The notes below the pieces were generated by a model that saw nothing but the letters and a program-made list of their open reading frames with translations, was not told the DNA's origin and searched no databases. The position numbers and the translations under genes are program-made. This document shows, in pieces, positions 1 through 9,260 of a DNA stretch of 64,000 bases; positions within the stretch are counted from its first letter, which is position 1, and the number at the start of each line of letters is the position of its first letter. The DNA comes from Sphingobium sp. WTD-1. Lineage in GTDB: Bacteria; Pseudomonadota; Alphaproteobacteria; Sphingomonadales; Sphingomonadaceae. The stretch covers positions 124,001 to 188,000 of the forward strand of contig NZ_CP119128.1 in NCBI RefSeq assembly GCF_030128825.1, in the 5' to 3' direction.

Positions 1-16
1 GGTTCGACCGGCGGCC

Positions 17-1054
17 CTACCCGTTCCCGCTACCGCCGACGGCAGAAGATCGGGCGCTCGCTACCACGGGGTGGCGCGGCCGCTGGTCCTTTTCGAAACA
101 GGTAAGATTATCGATCGTGGTCGCCGCGATCGCGGTCATCGCCTCGACGGTGAAGAAGGCCTGGTGGCCGGTGATCAGCACGTTCGGAAAGGTGAGCAAC
201 CGCGCAAAGAGGTCGTCCTGCAGGATCTCGTCCGACAGGTTTTCGAAGAAGAGGTCGCCCTCTTCCTCGTAGACATCGAGACCGAGATAGCCGATCACCC
301 CGTTCTTGAGCCCCTCGATTAAGGCCCGGGTGTCGACAAGCGCGCCGCGTCCGGTGTTGATGAGCATCACGCCTCGCTTCACCCGCGACAGCGCATTGCC
401 GTCGATCAGATGCCGCGTCTCCGGCGTCAGCGGGCAATGAAGAGTAATGATGTCGGAGGAGGCTAACAGGGTCTGCAGATCGACGATCTCGGCGCCGGCC
501 GCGCAAATCTCGGGTGTCGGCGCCGGATCGTGAACAAGGATGCGGCAGCCAAAGCCGGCAAGGATCCGCGCCACCGCGGTGCCGATCTTCCCCGCTCCGA
601 CGACGCCTGCGGTGCGGCCCTTGAGATCGAAGCCAAGCAAGCCGTCGAGCGCGAAATTCCCTTCGCGAACCCGCGCATAGGCCCTGTGGATCTTGCGATT
701 GAGCGTCAGGATAAGTCCGACGGTGTGTTCTGCAACCGCATCCGGCGAATATGCCGGGACCCTGCCGACGGCGATGCCGAGCTCGTTCGCGGCGGCAAGG
801 TCGACATGATTGAAGCCAGCGCTGCGCAAGGCGAGCATTTTTGTGCCGCCGGCAGCAAGCCGCGTGAGGACCGGGCGATCGAGCACATCGTTCACAAACG
901 CGCATATGGCAGAGGTCCCTGCTGCGAGCAGCGCGCTTTCCTCGGTCAGGCGAACTTCGAGATAGCGCATCCGGTGCGGCGCGCCTTTCGCCGCATTGGC
1001 CTCATCCAGAAAGCGCCGATCATATGCCTTGGTGCTGAAAACCGTCACGTCCAT
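17..1054 (-). CDS. ldhA: D-2-hydroxyacid dehydrogenase (D-lactate dehydrogenase type)
   Basis: A cytoplasmic NAD-dependent enzyme predicted to reduce pyruvate to D-lactate or act on a similar 2-hydroxyacid. The 345 residues match the family's usual length. Visible motifs are the Rossmann glycine motif VGAGKIG near residue 151, the catalytic Arg in NTGRGALVD, the Glu in LDVYEEE and the catalytic His in ITGHQAF, so the Arg-Glu-His triad is complete. It diverges from the PEP synthase gene across about 300 bases. Together with PEP synthase and the stress protein it suggests a low-oxygen or stress block, which is inference. Substrate specificity cannot be read from the sequence. Confidence 0.9.
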   Translation of the reverse strand: MDVTVFSTKAYDRRFLDEANAAKGAPHRMRYLEVRLTEESALLAAGTSAICAFVNDVLDRPVLTRLAAGGTKMLALRSAGFNHVDLAAANELGIAVGRVPAYSPDAVAEHTVGLILTLNRKIHRAYARVREGNFALDGLLGFDLKGRTAGVVGAGKIGTAVARILAGFGCRILVHDPAPTPEICAAGAEIVDLQTLLASSDIITLHCPLTPETRHLIDGNALSRVKRGVMLINTGRGALVDTRALIEGLKNGVIGYLGLDVYEEEGDLFFENLSDEILQDDLFARLLTFPNVLITGHQAFFTVEAMTAIAATTIDNLTCFEKDQRPRHPVVASARSSAVGGSGNG

Positions 1055-1360
1055 GGCTGCGCTTCCCTTTGTCCTCCACCGTAGCGGCCCGTATGTCCCT
1101 CAACGCGCAAGCACGTCGCCGAGGTTCCCGGGCGCCTGTGCATTGCCTTGTGGACATGCTCTCGACAACCTGTGTGTACCGCGGGGATTAGCTGTTGCTC
1201 GAAGACTGCGAGCAGCTGCTCGTCCCTGCACCTCGTCCCGCCGGACGGCGATTGGCGGCGGACCTCCGGAGCGTTACCTAGAGACAATGGCGGAAAGGAG
1301 CATCAAGCTGCCTTCCGCAAAGTACTCCACCCATCAAGCTAGCCAGGAAGAGGGTCGCCT
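1055..1360. other. Intergenic region between divergent ldhA and ppsA
   Basis: About 306 bases separate the two divergent starts and must hold both promoters. A purine-rich Shine-Dalgarno (about 1344-1353) precedes the ppsA ATG. I see no convincing sigma-70 boxes, no FNR/ANR-type TTGAT-N4-ATCAA site and no gene. Confidence 0.5.
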
Positions 1361-3745
1361 ATGCCAAGCTCTTTCGTCATCTGGTTCGAAGATGTCGGGA
1401 TCGCCGACATCCCGCGTGTTGGCGGCAAGAACGCCTCCTTGGGCGAGATGACCGTGGCGCTCGCCGCGGACGGGATGAGGGTACCCGCCGGCTTCGCGAC
1501 CAGCGCCGAGGCTTACCGTCTGTTCGTCGAGGAGAACGGTCTTACGCCCGAGATCGAAGAGCTTTTCTCATCCTATCACGCAGGCACTGCGACGCTTCAG
1601 GAAACCGGCGAAGCCATTCGCTCGCGCTTCCTCGAGGCGGAATTTCCCGCATCCCTCGCGAACGAAATCCAGGCAGCCTATCTGGAGCTCGGTGAGCGCA
1701 TCGGGTCAGATCGCCCTGCGGTGGCGGTGCGTAGCAGCGCAACGGCGGAGGATCTTCCAGACGCGAGCTTCGCCGGTCAGCAGGAAACCTTCCTCAACGT
1801 GCGCGGAAGCCGCGCCCTCCTGGAGGCCTGCCGGCGCTGCTACGCATCGCTCTTCACCGACCGCGCGATCAGCTACCGTGAAGCCAAGGGGTTCGACCAT
1901 CTCGAGGTCGCCCTGTCCATTGGCGTCCAGCAGATGGTCCGGTCGGATCTCAGTGGATCAGGCGTCATGTTCTCGATCGACACCGAGACCGGTTTCCCCG
2001 GTGCGATCGTCATCAGCGCGGCCTGGGGACTGGGCGAGACCGTGGTCCAAGGTTCGGTCGATCCCGCCAAATATGTCGTCTTCAAGCCTCTGCTCGACAC
2101 GCCGGGCGCCGTGCCGATCATCGAGAAGAGCCTGGGCGCGAAGGCGACGCGCATGACTTACGCTGAAGGCGGCAGCAGGCGCACCCGCATCGAAGACACG
2201 ACCCTCAAGGAGCGGGAGGCTTTCGTCCTGGGTGACGAGGACATCATCCAGCTGGCGCGTTGGGCCGCGGCCATCGAGCGCCACTACGCACGCCCCATGG
2301 ACATGGAGTGGGCGAAGGACGGCGAGAGCGGCAAGCTGTACATCGTCCAGGCGAGACCGGAGACCGTCCAGGCGCAGACCAGTCGCACATCGTTCAGCCA
2401 TTACAGCCTGAAGCAGAAGGACACACCGATCGCGACGGGAGCAGCGATCGGCAGCGCGATCGCGGTCGGCAGAGCCTGTGTCATCCGAACGGCCAAGGAT
2501 ATCGAGAGCTTCAAGGAAGGTGCGATCCTGGTCACCGAGACCACCGACCCTGACTGGGTCCCCATTATGAAGCGCGCCGCAGGCATCGTCACCGATCACG
2601 GCGGAACGACCAGCCATGCCGCGATCGTGGGAAGGGAACTCGGCGTGCCAGCAATCGTCGGCACGGGTGACGCGAGCCGCCTCATCCAGGAGGGGCAGAG
2701 CATCACTTTAAGCTGCGCAGAAGGAGACGCCGGCGCGGTCTACGAGGGCGAGCTCGAATTTGAGATCGAAGACGTCGACGTGGGCGCTCTCCCCGAGCTT
2801 GCGACCGCGATGATGGTCAACATCGCCAATCCGGCAGCCGCGTTCCAGTGGTGGCGTCTGCCGGCGCGCGGCGTCGGCCTCGCGCGCATGGAATTCATTA
2901 TCAACTCGCTGATCAAAGTGCATCCGATGGCGCTCGTTCATCCGGAACGGACCGATCCGGAGACGCAGCGCCGGATCGAGGCGCTCACGCGTGGCTATGA
3001 CGATCCGGCCGACTACTTCGTCGACGTGCTGGCGCGCGGGATCGCGAAGCTTGCCAGTCCTTACCACCCCCACCCCGCCATCGTTCGCTTGAGCGACTTC
3101 AAAACCAACGAATATGCGCACCTTCTAGGCGGAGAAGCCTTCGAGCCGCAGGAGGAAAACCCGATGCTGGGTTTTCGCGGCGCTTCGCGCTACTACGACG
3201 ATCGCTACCGCGAGGGGTTCGCCCTCGAATGCCGGGCGCTCAAACGGGTTCGCGAGACGCTCGGATTCTCCAATGTCATCATCATGGTGCCGTTCTGCCG
3301 GACGCCGGCCGAAGCGGATCGTGTGCTCGAAACGATGGCGCAAAACGGTTTGCGGCGCGGCGAACACGGTTTGCAAATTTACATGATGTGCGAGATACCC
3401 TCGAACGTCATCCTCGCAGAACAATTCGCCCGACGTTTCGACGGGTTCTCGATTGGCTCGAACGACCTGACCCAGCTTGTGCTCGGCGTCGATCGTGACT
3501 CTGGTTTCCTGACGAACCTGTTCGACGAGCGCGACGAGGCCGTGACCCGCATGATCGCGGACGTCATCGCCAAGGCCCATGCAGCGGGTATCAAGATCGG
3601 CATCTGTGGGCAGGCGCCCAGCAATCACGCCGACTTCGCCGCCTTCCTCGTCGCGCAAGGCATCGATTCGATATCCCTGAACCCGGACAGCTTCGTCCGC
3701 ACGATTGCTGTCATCGCCGCCGCGGAGCGGGAGCGAGGCAGCTGA
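1361..3745 (+). CDS. ppsA: Phosphoenolpyruvate synthase
   Basis: Converts pyruvate, ATP and water to PEP, AMP and phosphate, a gluconeogenic step in the cytoplasm. The 794 residues are the full family length. An N-terminal ATP-grasp domain (residues about 5-345, with AVRSSATAEDLPDASFAGQQ) is followed by the swivelling phosphohistidine domain with the catalytic His in HGGTTSHAAI near residue 418. A C-terminal TIM-barrel PEP-binding domain carries SIGSNDLTQ near residue 700 and the Cys of GICGQ near residue 747. The start is supported by a Shine-Dalgarno 8 bases upstream. The gene is intact. Confidence 0.95.
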   Translation: MPSSFVIWFEDVGIADIPRVGGKNASLGEMTVALAADGMRVPAGFATSAEAYRLFVEENGLTPEIEELFSSYHAGTATLQETGEAIRSRFLEAEFPASLANEIQAAYLELGERIGSDRPAVAVRSSATAEDLPDASFAGQQETFLNVRGSRALLEACRRCYASLFTDRAISYREAKGFDHLEVALSIGVQQMVRSDLSGSGVMFSIDTETGFPGAIVISAAWGLGETVVQGSVDPAKYVVFKPLLDTPGAVPIIEKSLGAKATRMTYAEGGSRRTRIEDTTLKEREAFVLGDEDIIQLARWAAAIERHYARPMDMEWAKDGESGKLYIVQARPETVQAQTSRTSFSHYSLKQKDTPIATGAAIGSAIAVGRACVIRTAKDIESFKEGAILVTETTDPDWVPIMKRAAGIVTDHGGTTSHAAIVGRELGVPAIVGTGDASRLIQEGQSITLSCAEGDAGAVYEGELEFEIEDVDVGALPELATAMMVNIANPAAAFQWWRLPARGVGLARMEFIINSLIKVHPMALVHPERTDPETQRRIEALTRGYDDPADYFVDVLARGIAKLASPYHPHPAIVRLSDFKTNEYAHLLGGEAFEPQEENPMLGFRGASRYYDDRYREGFALECRALKRVRETLGFSNVIIMVPFCRTPAEADRVLETMAQNGLRRGEHGLQIYMMCEIPSNVILAEQFARRFDGFSIGSNDLTQLVLGVDRDSGFLTNLFDERDEAVTRMIADVIAKAHAAGIKIGICGQAPSNHADFAAFLVAQGIDSISLNPDSFVRTIAVIAAAERERGS

Positions 3746-3827
3746 CGCGAGTGGCACCAAACAGATCGTGCGGGCGGCCATCGGGTCCGCCGTCGCGGGC
3801 AGCTGCGGTCTTGCAGGAAGAATAAGC

Positions 3828-3865
3828 GACCCCGCCGCCGGGGGGTCTCGAGAGGCGGCGGGGTC
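3828..3865. terminator. GC-rich hairpin between convergent ppsA and usp
   Basis: A 12-base GACCCCGCCGCC arm is matched by its complement across a roughly 14-base loop, between two convergent genes. There is no clear T-run, so it could be a bidirectional terminator or a transcript-end stabilising hairpin. Confidence 0.55.
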
Positions 3866-3919
3866 AGGCTCCGGAGCGTGTGGCGAAAACGCCGACAAGC
3901 TCCGGGGCGGGGGGTCTTG

Positions 3920-4741
3920 TCAATGGGCGAAGAGCAGCGGAATCTCAGCGCCGTCGATGAGGTCCCGGGTGACACCGCCCAGGATCATTTCCCGCAGGCG
4001 CGAGTGCCCATAGGCTCCAAGCGCCAGCATCGCCGCGCCATGCTCCCGCGCGCCGCGGATGAGTGCCTCGGCGTCCGAGCCGTCGCCGCGGGACAATGCG
4101 ACCACATCGGCATCGAAGCCGTGGCGAGCGAGATGCCGTGCGATGTCGGCGCCAGGCTCGGACCCATGGCCTTTTTCACTAGGCTTGCCGTTCAGCACGA
4201 GGACGTCGATCTTCGCGCCGGGATCGGCCAGCGCCTTGGCTTCCCGCAAGGCGAGCGTCGCCTCACGCGTGGCGTTCCAGCCAATCGCCAGATGGTCGAC
4301 CGCGCCGGGGCGGTGACCTTGCGGGAGCACGAGGACCGGCCGTCCGGAAGCGAACAGAATACTCTCGATCGTCTCGCGGCGGATCGGCGGATGCTCATAG
4401 GCGCTTCTGGGACCAAACAGGACGAGATCGGCATAGCGCGCATAGACGGCCGCCTTCGAGAAGATCACGGCCGGCTGATCGGAGATCGTGCGCACTTCGA
4501 TGTTGGCGGCGCCGGCTGCCTTGGTGATCCGCGCCTCCTTGGCGCTGACAGCTTCAGCGTAATCGTCGAGGAAGACGTAAGGCGGCCCCATTGTCAGCGC
4601 ATAGGTTTCCGCGGGCATCGCCGAGAGCACGACGAAGGACAGCCTGGCATCATGAAAAGCTGCAAAGGCGATCGCGTCTTCCAGAAACTGCCCGTCCTGT
4701 TCGCCGGTATCGACAACCGCGAGAAGATCCCTGATCGGCAT
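3920..4741 (-). CDS. Universal stress protein, tandem UspA domains
   Basis: A cytoplasmic 273-residue protein made of two UspA-like halves, each of the usual ~140 residues. The first half begins IRDLLAVVDTGEQD. The second carries AIGWNATREATLALREA and ends with the ATP-binding-type motif LGAYGHSRLREMILGGVTRDLI. Proteins of this kind are common in stress and low-oxygen regulons of alpha- and gammaproteobacteria; the exact role here is unknown. The gene runs convergent to ppsA, downstream of the cytochrome c gene on the same strand. Confidence 0.88.
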   Translation of the reverse strand: MPIRDLLAVVDTGEQDGQFLEDAIAFAAFHDARLSFVVLSAMPAETYALTMGPPYVFLDDYAEAVSAKEARITKAAGAANIEVRTISDQPAVIFSKAAVYARYADLVLFGPRSAYEHPPIRRETIESILFASGRPVLVLPQGHRPGAVDHLAIGWNATREATLALREAKALADPGAKIDVLVLNGKPSEKGHGSEPGADIARHLARHGFDADVVALSRGDGSDAEALIRGAREHGAAMLALGAYGHSRLREMILGGVTRDLIDGAEIPLLFAH

Positions 4742-4869
4742 TCCCGTCCTCCATTTGGCTCACGCGACGAGTTGTAGCCGCCCCGCGAGCCAGCTTCATT
4801 TGTGGGATATACGTAGGCGCGCCGGCAGGTTGCATGGGCAGCAAAGCCAGGCGCGGGAGACGTCCGGAG

Positions 4870-5244
4870 TTACTGGATTGGCGGCCGGTAATCCGCGCTT
4901 TGCAGCGTCAAGATATAGGCGGCGAGGTCATCGACATGGCCAGGCGCGATCTCGAACTTCATCACTTCGGGGAAATTGTGCGAATCGCGCAGCCAGGGCT
5001 TCAGCGTGTCGAGCGTGAGACCCCGTGCGTTCGCAACCGCTTCGAAGCTCGGCGCTTCCGGTCTTGGCGAGCTGCCCTCCCCGACGCCATGGCAGGCGGC
5101 GCAGTGGGCGCGCGCGAAAGCGGCTCCGCGCGACGCGGGCGTGTCCCGTCCGGCCGCAGCGGCGATCGATGACCGGCCGCCCGCCGCCGCGCTGCACGCC
5201 GCGGTGAGGATGACGACTGCAGAGAGGAGGCCGGCCTTGCGCAT
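4870..5244 (-). CDS. Class I cytochrome c, probable lipoprotein
   Basis: A small 124-residue c-type cytochrome for electron transfer in the periplasm. A hydrophobic N-terminus is followed by a lipobox-like LTAAC at about residues 13-17, so the protein may be membrane-anchored by lipid. One haem site, CAACH, lies near residue 46. A possible axial Met lies in FPEVMKFE near residue 92. It sits upstream of the universal stress protein gene on the same strand. Its redox partner is not evident. Confidence 0.85.
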   Translation of the reverse strand: MRKAGLLSAVVILTAACSAAAGGRSSIAAAAGRDTPASRGAAFARAHCAACHGVGEGSSPRPEAPSFEAVANARGLTLDTLKPWLRDSHNFPEVMKFEIAPGHVDDLAAYILTLQSADYRPPIQ

Positions 5245-5276
5245 GCGCGCAATCTATCGGGAGCCGCAATTGTGCG

Positions 5277-5768
5277 TCAACCGGCCGCCGGCCGTAACAG
5301 ATGCGAGGGGCAAGTCGTGCAATCGCTCGCGCCGAAGCCGTTGGCCGTGCAAACGAACAAGCCCGAGCCGATGAGAGTGCCGACGATCGCGCACTCGTTG
5401 CCGCCCTCTACCGCAATGGCTTGCGCGGTGGCGGCTACTGAGGTCAGGTGATCGATATGCCAGCGAAGCGTCTTGCTGCGCTTCAGATGCCTTGCGATTC
5501 TGGCGCGCAGGCCTCCGGGGCCGTAGGCTCTCCCCGCGTAGACGTACCAGCCGGGCCCGAAGCTATCGGAGCCGGATCGGCTGGAAAAGACCACCTTCTC
5601 GTCCAGGCGGAGCAAGATAGCGTAAGCGCCCGTGCTCAATGGCAGGGTCGCGATGCTGTCCGCTGCAACCGGCACTCCGCCGATAAGCTGGCCCATGGCC
5701 GCCATGAAGCGGCTCTCGTCGGAAGTGATGGCGCATGGCGAACCGAAGTGAACGTCGCTGCGGCTCAT
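5277..5768 (-). CDS. DUF123 / GIY-YIG-like (Uri superfamily) protein
   Basis: The core shows the DUF123 pattern: TGAYAILLRL, then GWYVYAGRAYGPGGLRARIARHL and a WHIDHL segment. This family is a GIY-YIG relative of unproven function; some members are called sugar-fermentation-stimulation or endonuclease-like. The C-terminus has a Cys-rich DCTTCPSHL tail typical of the family. The reading frame is open further upstream to 5858. I chose the Met at 5768, but the Met at 5705 is equally possible, because neither has a strong Shine-Dalgarno. Confidence 0.75.
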   Translation of the reverse strand: MSRSDVHFGSPCAITSDESRFMAAMGQLIGGVPVAADSIATLPLSTGAYAILLRLDEKVVFSSRSGSDSFGPGWYVYAGRAYGPGGLRARIARHLKRSKTLRWHIDHLTSVAATAQAIAVEGGNECAIVGTLIGSGLFVCTANGFGASDCTTCPSHLLRPAAG

Positions 5769-5988
5769 GACGAATGGTGAAACTCTCGCGGAGAAAGGGT
5801 GTGATTTTTGTCGATGATAGGATGGCGGGAATCGGCAGGAAAGGTCAGGCCGTTTCACTCACGTTTATCTTGGATCGCTTGACCATTGGGGGGGACGACC
5901 GTGCGACCCCGAGCTTTTCGGCGCCTGATTATGGCCGAGCCCAGGGAGCGGCGCTGCAGGACCCATACATGACAAGCAAGCCCATGGT

Positions 5989-6651
5989 CTAGCGCTCGAA
6001 CAGACGGGGATGCTTTTCTATGAAACGCCGGCCCCAGCTATCGAGATAGGCTTTGCGCGGTTGCCGCATATAGCGGTAGCCAGCCAGGGACACGGCAGCC
6101 GCTCCAACCGCATCGACGATGAGATCGGTCATTGTGTCCGACAATCCCGTGGGATCGCCGGGTGTCGGCTTCTGCATGGTCAAGCCGGCGAAGCTGTCCA
6201 TGGCATATTCGAAGATCTCCCAAAGCGCGCCCACGCCGATCGAAAAGAAGAAGGCAAACATGGCGATGAAGGCAGGCGGCATCTGCATGTCGACATGCTC
6301 GTTCTTGTTGAGCGCATAGACCAGCATGAAGCCGACCAGGCCAAGTAGCAGCCCGGCGGTTGCGTGGAGGGCGTCGTCCCACCACCAGATGCGTTCGTAA
6401 TAGTCGAGCACCTCGCCCAGAAAAATGGAAGCAAAGGCGAAAAGAACGCCGACTAGGTGTATCTCGGATGGTATCAGGGCGGCTCCGCTGTGAAGACGCC
6501 TCGCAAGCGGTGCGGCGGTGAATACGAGCAGGCAGACCACAAGGAAGCTGTGAAGCCAGCGCCCCCGATAGGTCAGGACGATGAGCTCCGCGACGAGGAG
6601 GCCGGCAAGGACGAGCGTGATCAGCAGATGGGCGCGGCGAGCAGTTGTCAT
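5989..6651 (-). CDS. YjdF/DUF2238-like integral membrane protein
   Basis: About 220 residues with at least five hydrophobic segments. The conserved family segments WWWDDALHATAGLLLG and FSIGVGALWEIFEYAMD are followed by SDTMTDLIVDAVGA. Members are inner-membrane proteins without a proven function. The Met at 6651 is preferred over the upstream 6714 because AGGGAG stands just before it and the first membrane helix follows at once. No obvious functional partner adjoins it. Confidence 0.8.
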   Translation of the reverse strand: MTTARRAHLLITLVLAGLLVAELIVLTYRGRWLHSFLVVCLLVFTAAPLARRLHSGAALIPSEIHLVGVLFAFASIFLGEVLDYYERIWWWDDALHATAGLLLGLVGFMLVYALNKNEHVDMQMPPAFIAMFAFFFSIGVGALWEIFEYAMDSFAGLTMQKPTPGDPTGLSDTMTDLIVDAVGAAAVSLAGYRYMRQPRKAYLDSWGRRFIEKHPRLFER

Positions 6652-6768
6652 GCTCCCTGAAAACATTCCTGGCAGACCATGTTCCGTGCCCACCCTCGGT
6701 CTAAACCGATCCATGATCAGGGTGGGATCGTGTCCCCAGTCACTGCTGGCTGCAAGTGCTCTTCGGAT

Positions 6769-7419
6769 TCAGGACTTGCTTTCGGGCATGAGGCTTATCG
6801 AGCAGCGACGATGCATTCTACGCAAATCAGGCCGAAGAGCGGCGAGCCTGCTGTTCAGCCAGCTCCAGACGTGCTGTTCTTCGATCAACATGGGAGCGGT
6901 CGATCCTGCTTGTCGCAGTGACCTGGTCGTCGGGCGCTCGATCAGCGAGAAGGCCGCGCCGTCTGCTGTCATGCGGCATAGACCGCCGAGGTAGAGCGGC
7001 TCGTCATCGGCGGCTTGGACGCGCGCGCGCAGGCTGGCCGCATCGACACCGGGTGCGAGCAGGATGCTGTCCGCGACAACGACACAGCGCTGTTCGTGAA
7101 CGCCATGGCCAAACGCAGGCCACAGGCCGCCGCGCGCGAGAAGCAGCGGAACACCTTCGCCAGGCAGTCCCCAGCTCATCTCGACACACACGAAATCTTC
7201 GCCGGTTCCGTATAGGACCAGAGCGCGACCGAACGGCCGCACCGCTCGCGGCGCGAGATCGAGGCCGTGCAGATAACGGCGGGGCAATACCGCACGCATG
7301 GAGTTCTGCTCGAAACCGATCAAACCCTGCGCAGCCGCACACTGCTTGGGCAGGGTTTCTTCGATCGGCGCCAGGAAGTCATAGTCCTTTGCATCGAACA
7401 ACGAGAGCTGCGAAGTCAT
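6769..7419 (-). CDS. Unknown protein, weak resemblance to SRAP family
   Basis: A 216-residue protein from the Met at 7419 (MTSQLSLFD). Segments such as VCVEMSWGLPGEG, ARGGLWPAFG and a late TAPMLIEEQHVWSWL recall the layout of SOS-response-associated (SRAP/YedK) proteins, with a strand-WG-L element, a LW element and a late PML-W-L element. The catalytic N-terminal Cys2 of that family is missing, so any SRAP activity is doubtful. I do not recognise it with certainty. It may be a non-catalytic relative. Confidence 0.45.
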   Translation of the reverse strand: MTSQLSLFDAKDYDFLAPIEETLPKQCAAAQGLIGFEQNSMRAVLPRRYLHGLDLAPRAVRPFGRALVLYGTGEDFVCVEMSWGLPGEGVPLLLARGGLWPAFGHGVHEQRCVVVADSILLAPGVDAASLRARVQAADDEPLYLGGLCRMTADGAAFSLIERPTTRSLRQAGSTAPMLIEEQHVWSWLNSRLAALRPDLRRMHRRCSISLMPESKS

Positions 7420-7590
7420 TGCAACGGTCCGGCGGCAATTGCGATGAGCCGCCATGCCCGAACGGACGCCGCTTGGCTACCGCGGGCCGTAATCCCGAAC
7501 TCCTATTTACAACGATTTACAGGACAAGCTGGCTATCTGGCCCCAAGAGCGCCGCACACCATTTCGGGTGCACTTCACTTGGAGCTGGCC

Positions 7591-7728
7591 ATGCTCGGCG
7601 CATCGATTTGCTTCTTCCTGGTCATGGCGTTCTGCTTCGCAGTGATCGTGGCAAAGGCAGACTGGACTCACCGATTGGCTGCCTCGCACGAAGAGAATGC
7701 GCGGCCGGCATCAGGTGAGCGCCGATGA
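7591..7728 (+). CDS. Possible small single-pass membrane protein
   Basis: A 45-codon reading frame starts at an ATG after CACTTGGAG and encodes a strongly hydrophobic helix (about residues 3-23) followed by a charged tail. It lies in an otherwise gene-free gap of nearly 380 bases between two minus-strand genes. The membrane-peptide pattern is the only support; expression is not shown. The rest of the gap shows nothing I can name. Confidence 0.3.
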   Translation: MLGASICFFLVMAFCFAVIVAKADWTHRLAASHEENARPASGERR

Positions 7729-7798
7729 CAACGACCGGGTCAGAGCCCGACATTGTTGCTGCGCATTCCGGCAGCGGCACACTGGCGGCACCGGCCAG

Positions 7799-8440
7799 CT
7801 ATGTGGATTCGCAGACGACGTGATCGAGGCCCTTGGGCGCGGCGGGATCGGCGTGGAACGCCTTGTTGTCGGGCCCGAGATCGCCCGACAAGAGGATATG
7901 TGCCCCGCCGGCATAGAGCTCCACCGAGGCTGAGCCGAGAATATGGCCCGCGTTCCAGAGCCTGGCCTTGAACCCGGGGGCGGGTTCGAACCAGTTCCCG
8001 AGCGCGACCGGACGAGAAAGCCGCCACGCGCTGATCGCATCTTCTTCGGTGTAGAGAGGTTCGAACAGCGCGTCGCCGGCGCGGTCGCGCCGTCGGTTCC
8101 GGCGCTCCGCCTCATATTCCTGGATCCTGCCGGCATCGGCCAGCATGAATTCGAGAAGGTCGCTCGTGGCCTGCGTGCACCAGATCGCACCCTCATAGCC
8201 CTGGGCCGCAAGCTTGGGGAGAAGGCCGCAATGATCGATATGCGCATGGGTCAGAATCACCGCGTCGATCCTCCGCGGATCGAACCCGAAGCTGCCGAGG
8301 TTGAGCGCCTCGAGACTGCGCGAGCCTTGGAACAGACCGCAATCGACCAGGATCGAGCGGGCGCCTAGCGCGAGCTCCATGCATGAGCCGGTGACAGTGC
8401 CTGCCGCACCGTGGAACTTCATCGTGAGCTGATGGGTCAC
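7799..8440 (-). pseudogene. Metallo-beta-lactamase-fold RNase/esterase-like protein, truncated before the beta-CASP domain
   Basis: The N-terminal half of a metallo-beta-lactamase/beta-CASP protein of the CPSF73/YsH1 kind. The metal motif THAHIDHCG is present near residue 68 and HILLSGDLGPDN near residue 190. The frame stops right after LDHVVCEST, where intact family members continue ESTYG into the beta-CASP and RMMBL parts (usually 450-540 residues in all). The predicted 213-residue product would lack the beta-CASP domain and its last metal ligands. The start is a GTG at 8440 with AGAGGG upstream. The cause looks like a deletion junction at about 7800. Confidence 0.75.
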
Positions 8441-8581
8441 CTGTTTCCCTCTTGATTGATCTTGAGCCAATGCATTCCCGCCCCGAGCGGCGGGCCGAGC
8501 TGCAAGGGTCTGATTGTGAAACCCGCGCCTTCCTTCATGAGCAAAGGCGCAGGGCGGTTGCAAGCCAGCGCGTTTTTACCT

Positions 8582-9025
8582 TCATGGCAGCGCCTGAACC
8601 TCGTTCTCAAGCCCGCGGATCCGGCCGACGATGGCGACAAAGAACGCGGTCGACCATCCCAGAAGGATGAGGCCGTTCGCTCCCTCGATCGCGCCGAGCA
8701 GACGCCAGCGCTCGTCGAGGACGACATCCCCATATCCCACCGTCGTGTAGGAAGAGGTTGAAAAGTAGAGCGCCGCCTCGAAGCTCCTGAGCGCCTCGAC
8801 GGCGATGTAGAAGCCTGCATAGAGCCAGATTTCAAGGGCATGGAGAACGAACAGGCCGCCGGCCGCGCCCAGGATCCCCAATCCTTCATGCCAGAGCGTG
8901 CGAACGGTTCGCCTTCCGCGATGACGGCGGAGCAGCGCGAGGAGAAGCGCGATCCCGCCAAGATGGATGAAGATGGTCAGCACCACCAAGGCAGTGGCGA
9001 CCGCAAGTTCCAAAGACAGGTTCAT
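8582..9025 (-). CDS. Small potassium-channel family membrane protein
   Basis: About 147 residues with two or three hydrophobic segments and an ion-channel pore motif, STSSYTTVGYGDVVLD, which holds the K+ selectivity filter TVGYGD. The length fits a minimal two-helix (Ion_trans_2) subunit that would assemble as a tetramer in the inner membrane. The Met at 9025 is chosen over 9061 because the first hydrophobic helix follows it directly. No ligand-binding RCK domain is present. Confidence 0.85.
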   Translation of the reverse strand: MNLSLELAVATALVVLTIFIHLGGIALLLALLRRHRGRRTVRTLWHEGLGILGAAGGLFVLHALEIWLYAGFYIAVEALRSFEAALYFSTSSYTTVGYGDVVLDERWRLLGAIEGANGLILLGWSTAFFVAIVGRIRGLENEVQALP

Positions 9026-9128
9026 GAGGACCGTTTCCACGCGCGGGCACTCTCGGGCCATCCGTGATAGTCCGTAGGGTCAGTGAAACAGCGCCTCTCT
9101 TCAGCACAACATGCTGGCGCCGTGCCCG

Positions 9129-9222
9129 TCAGGCATTCACCAGACACCGCCGGTCCGCCGGCGTCTCTTCCACCGTTGCAACCAGATTCCTGATCTCTTG
9201 CACGACGCGCGAATTGGGAAAC
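9129..9222 (-). pseudogene. 3' tail of an unknown gene cut by the Tn3-family transposon
   Basis: Next to the transposon end the minus strand keeps an open frame ending NSRVVQEIRNLVATVEE...LVNA and a stop at 9129. It reads like a natural protein C-terminus, and it becomes transposon terminal repeat upstream of 9222. The rest of the gene is not on the other side of the transposon. Identity unknown; it could be chance. Confidence 0.3.
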
Positions 9223-9260
9223 GGCCCCTGTGCATTATCAGGACACGGATTCACGGTAGC
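9223..9260 (+). repeat. Tn3-family left terminal inverted repeat (38 bp)
   Basis: Matches the reverse complement of 14315-14352 at 33 of 38 positions, including an uninterrupted GGACACGGATTCACGGTAG block. The tnpA stop codon at 9251 lies inside it. Confidence 0.9.

Noticed and set aside
1055..1360. FNR/ANR box in the ldhA-ppsA region
   Set aside because: No TTGAT-N4-ATCAA match was found by eye, although the gene content suggests low-oxygen control.
3878..4777. Plus-strand open frame opposite the universal stress protein
   Set aside because: The minus-strand protein has clear UspA motifs and the plus-strand product has none.
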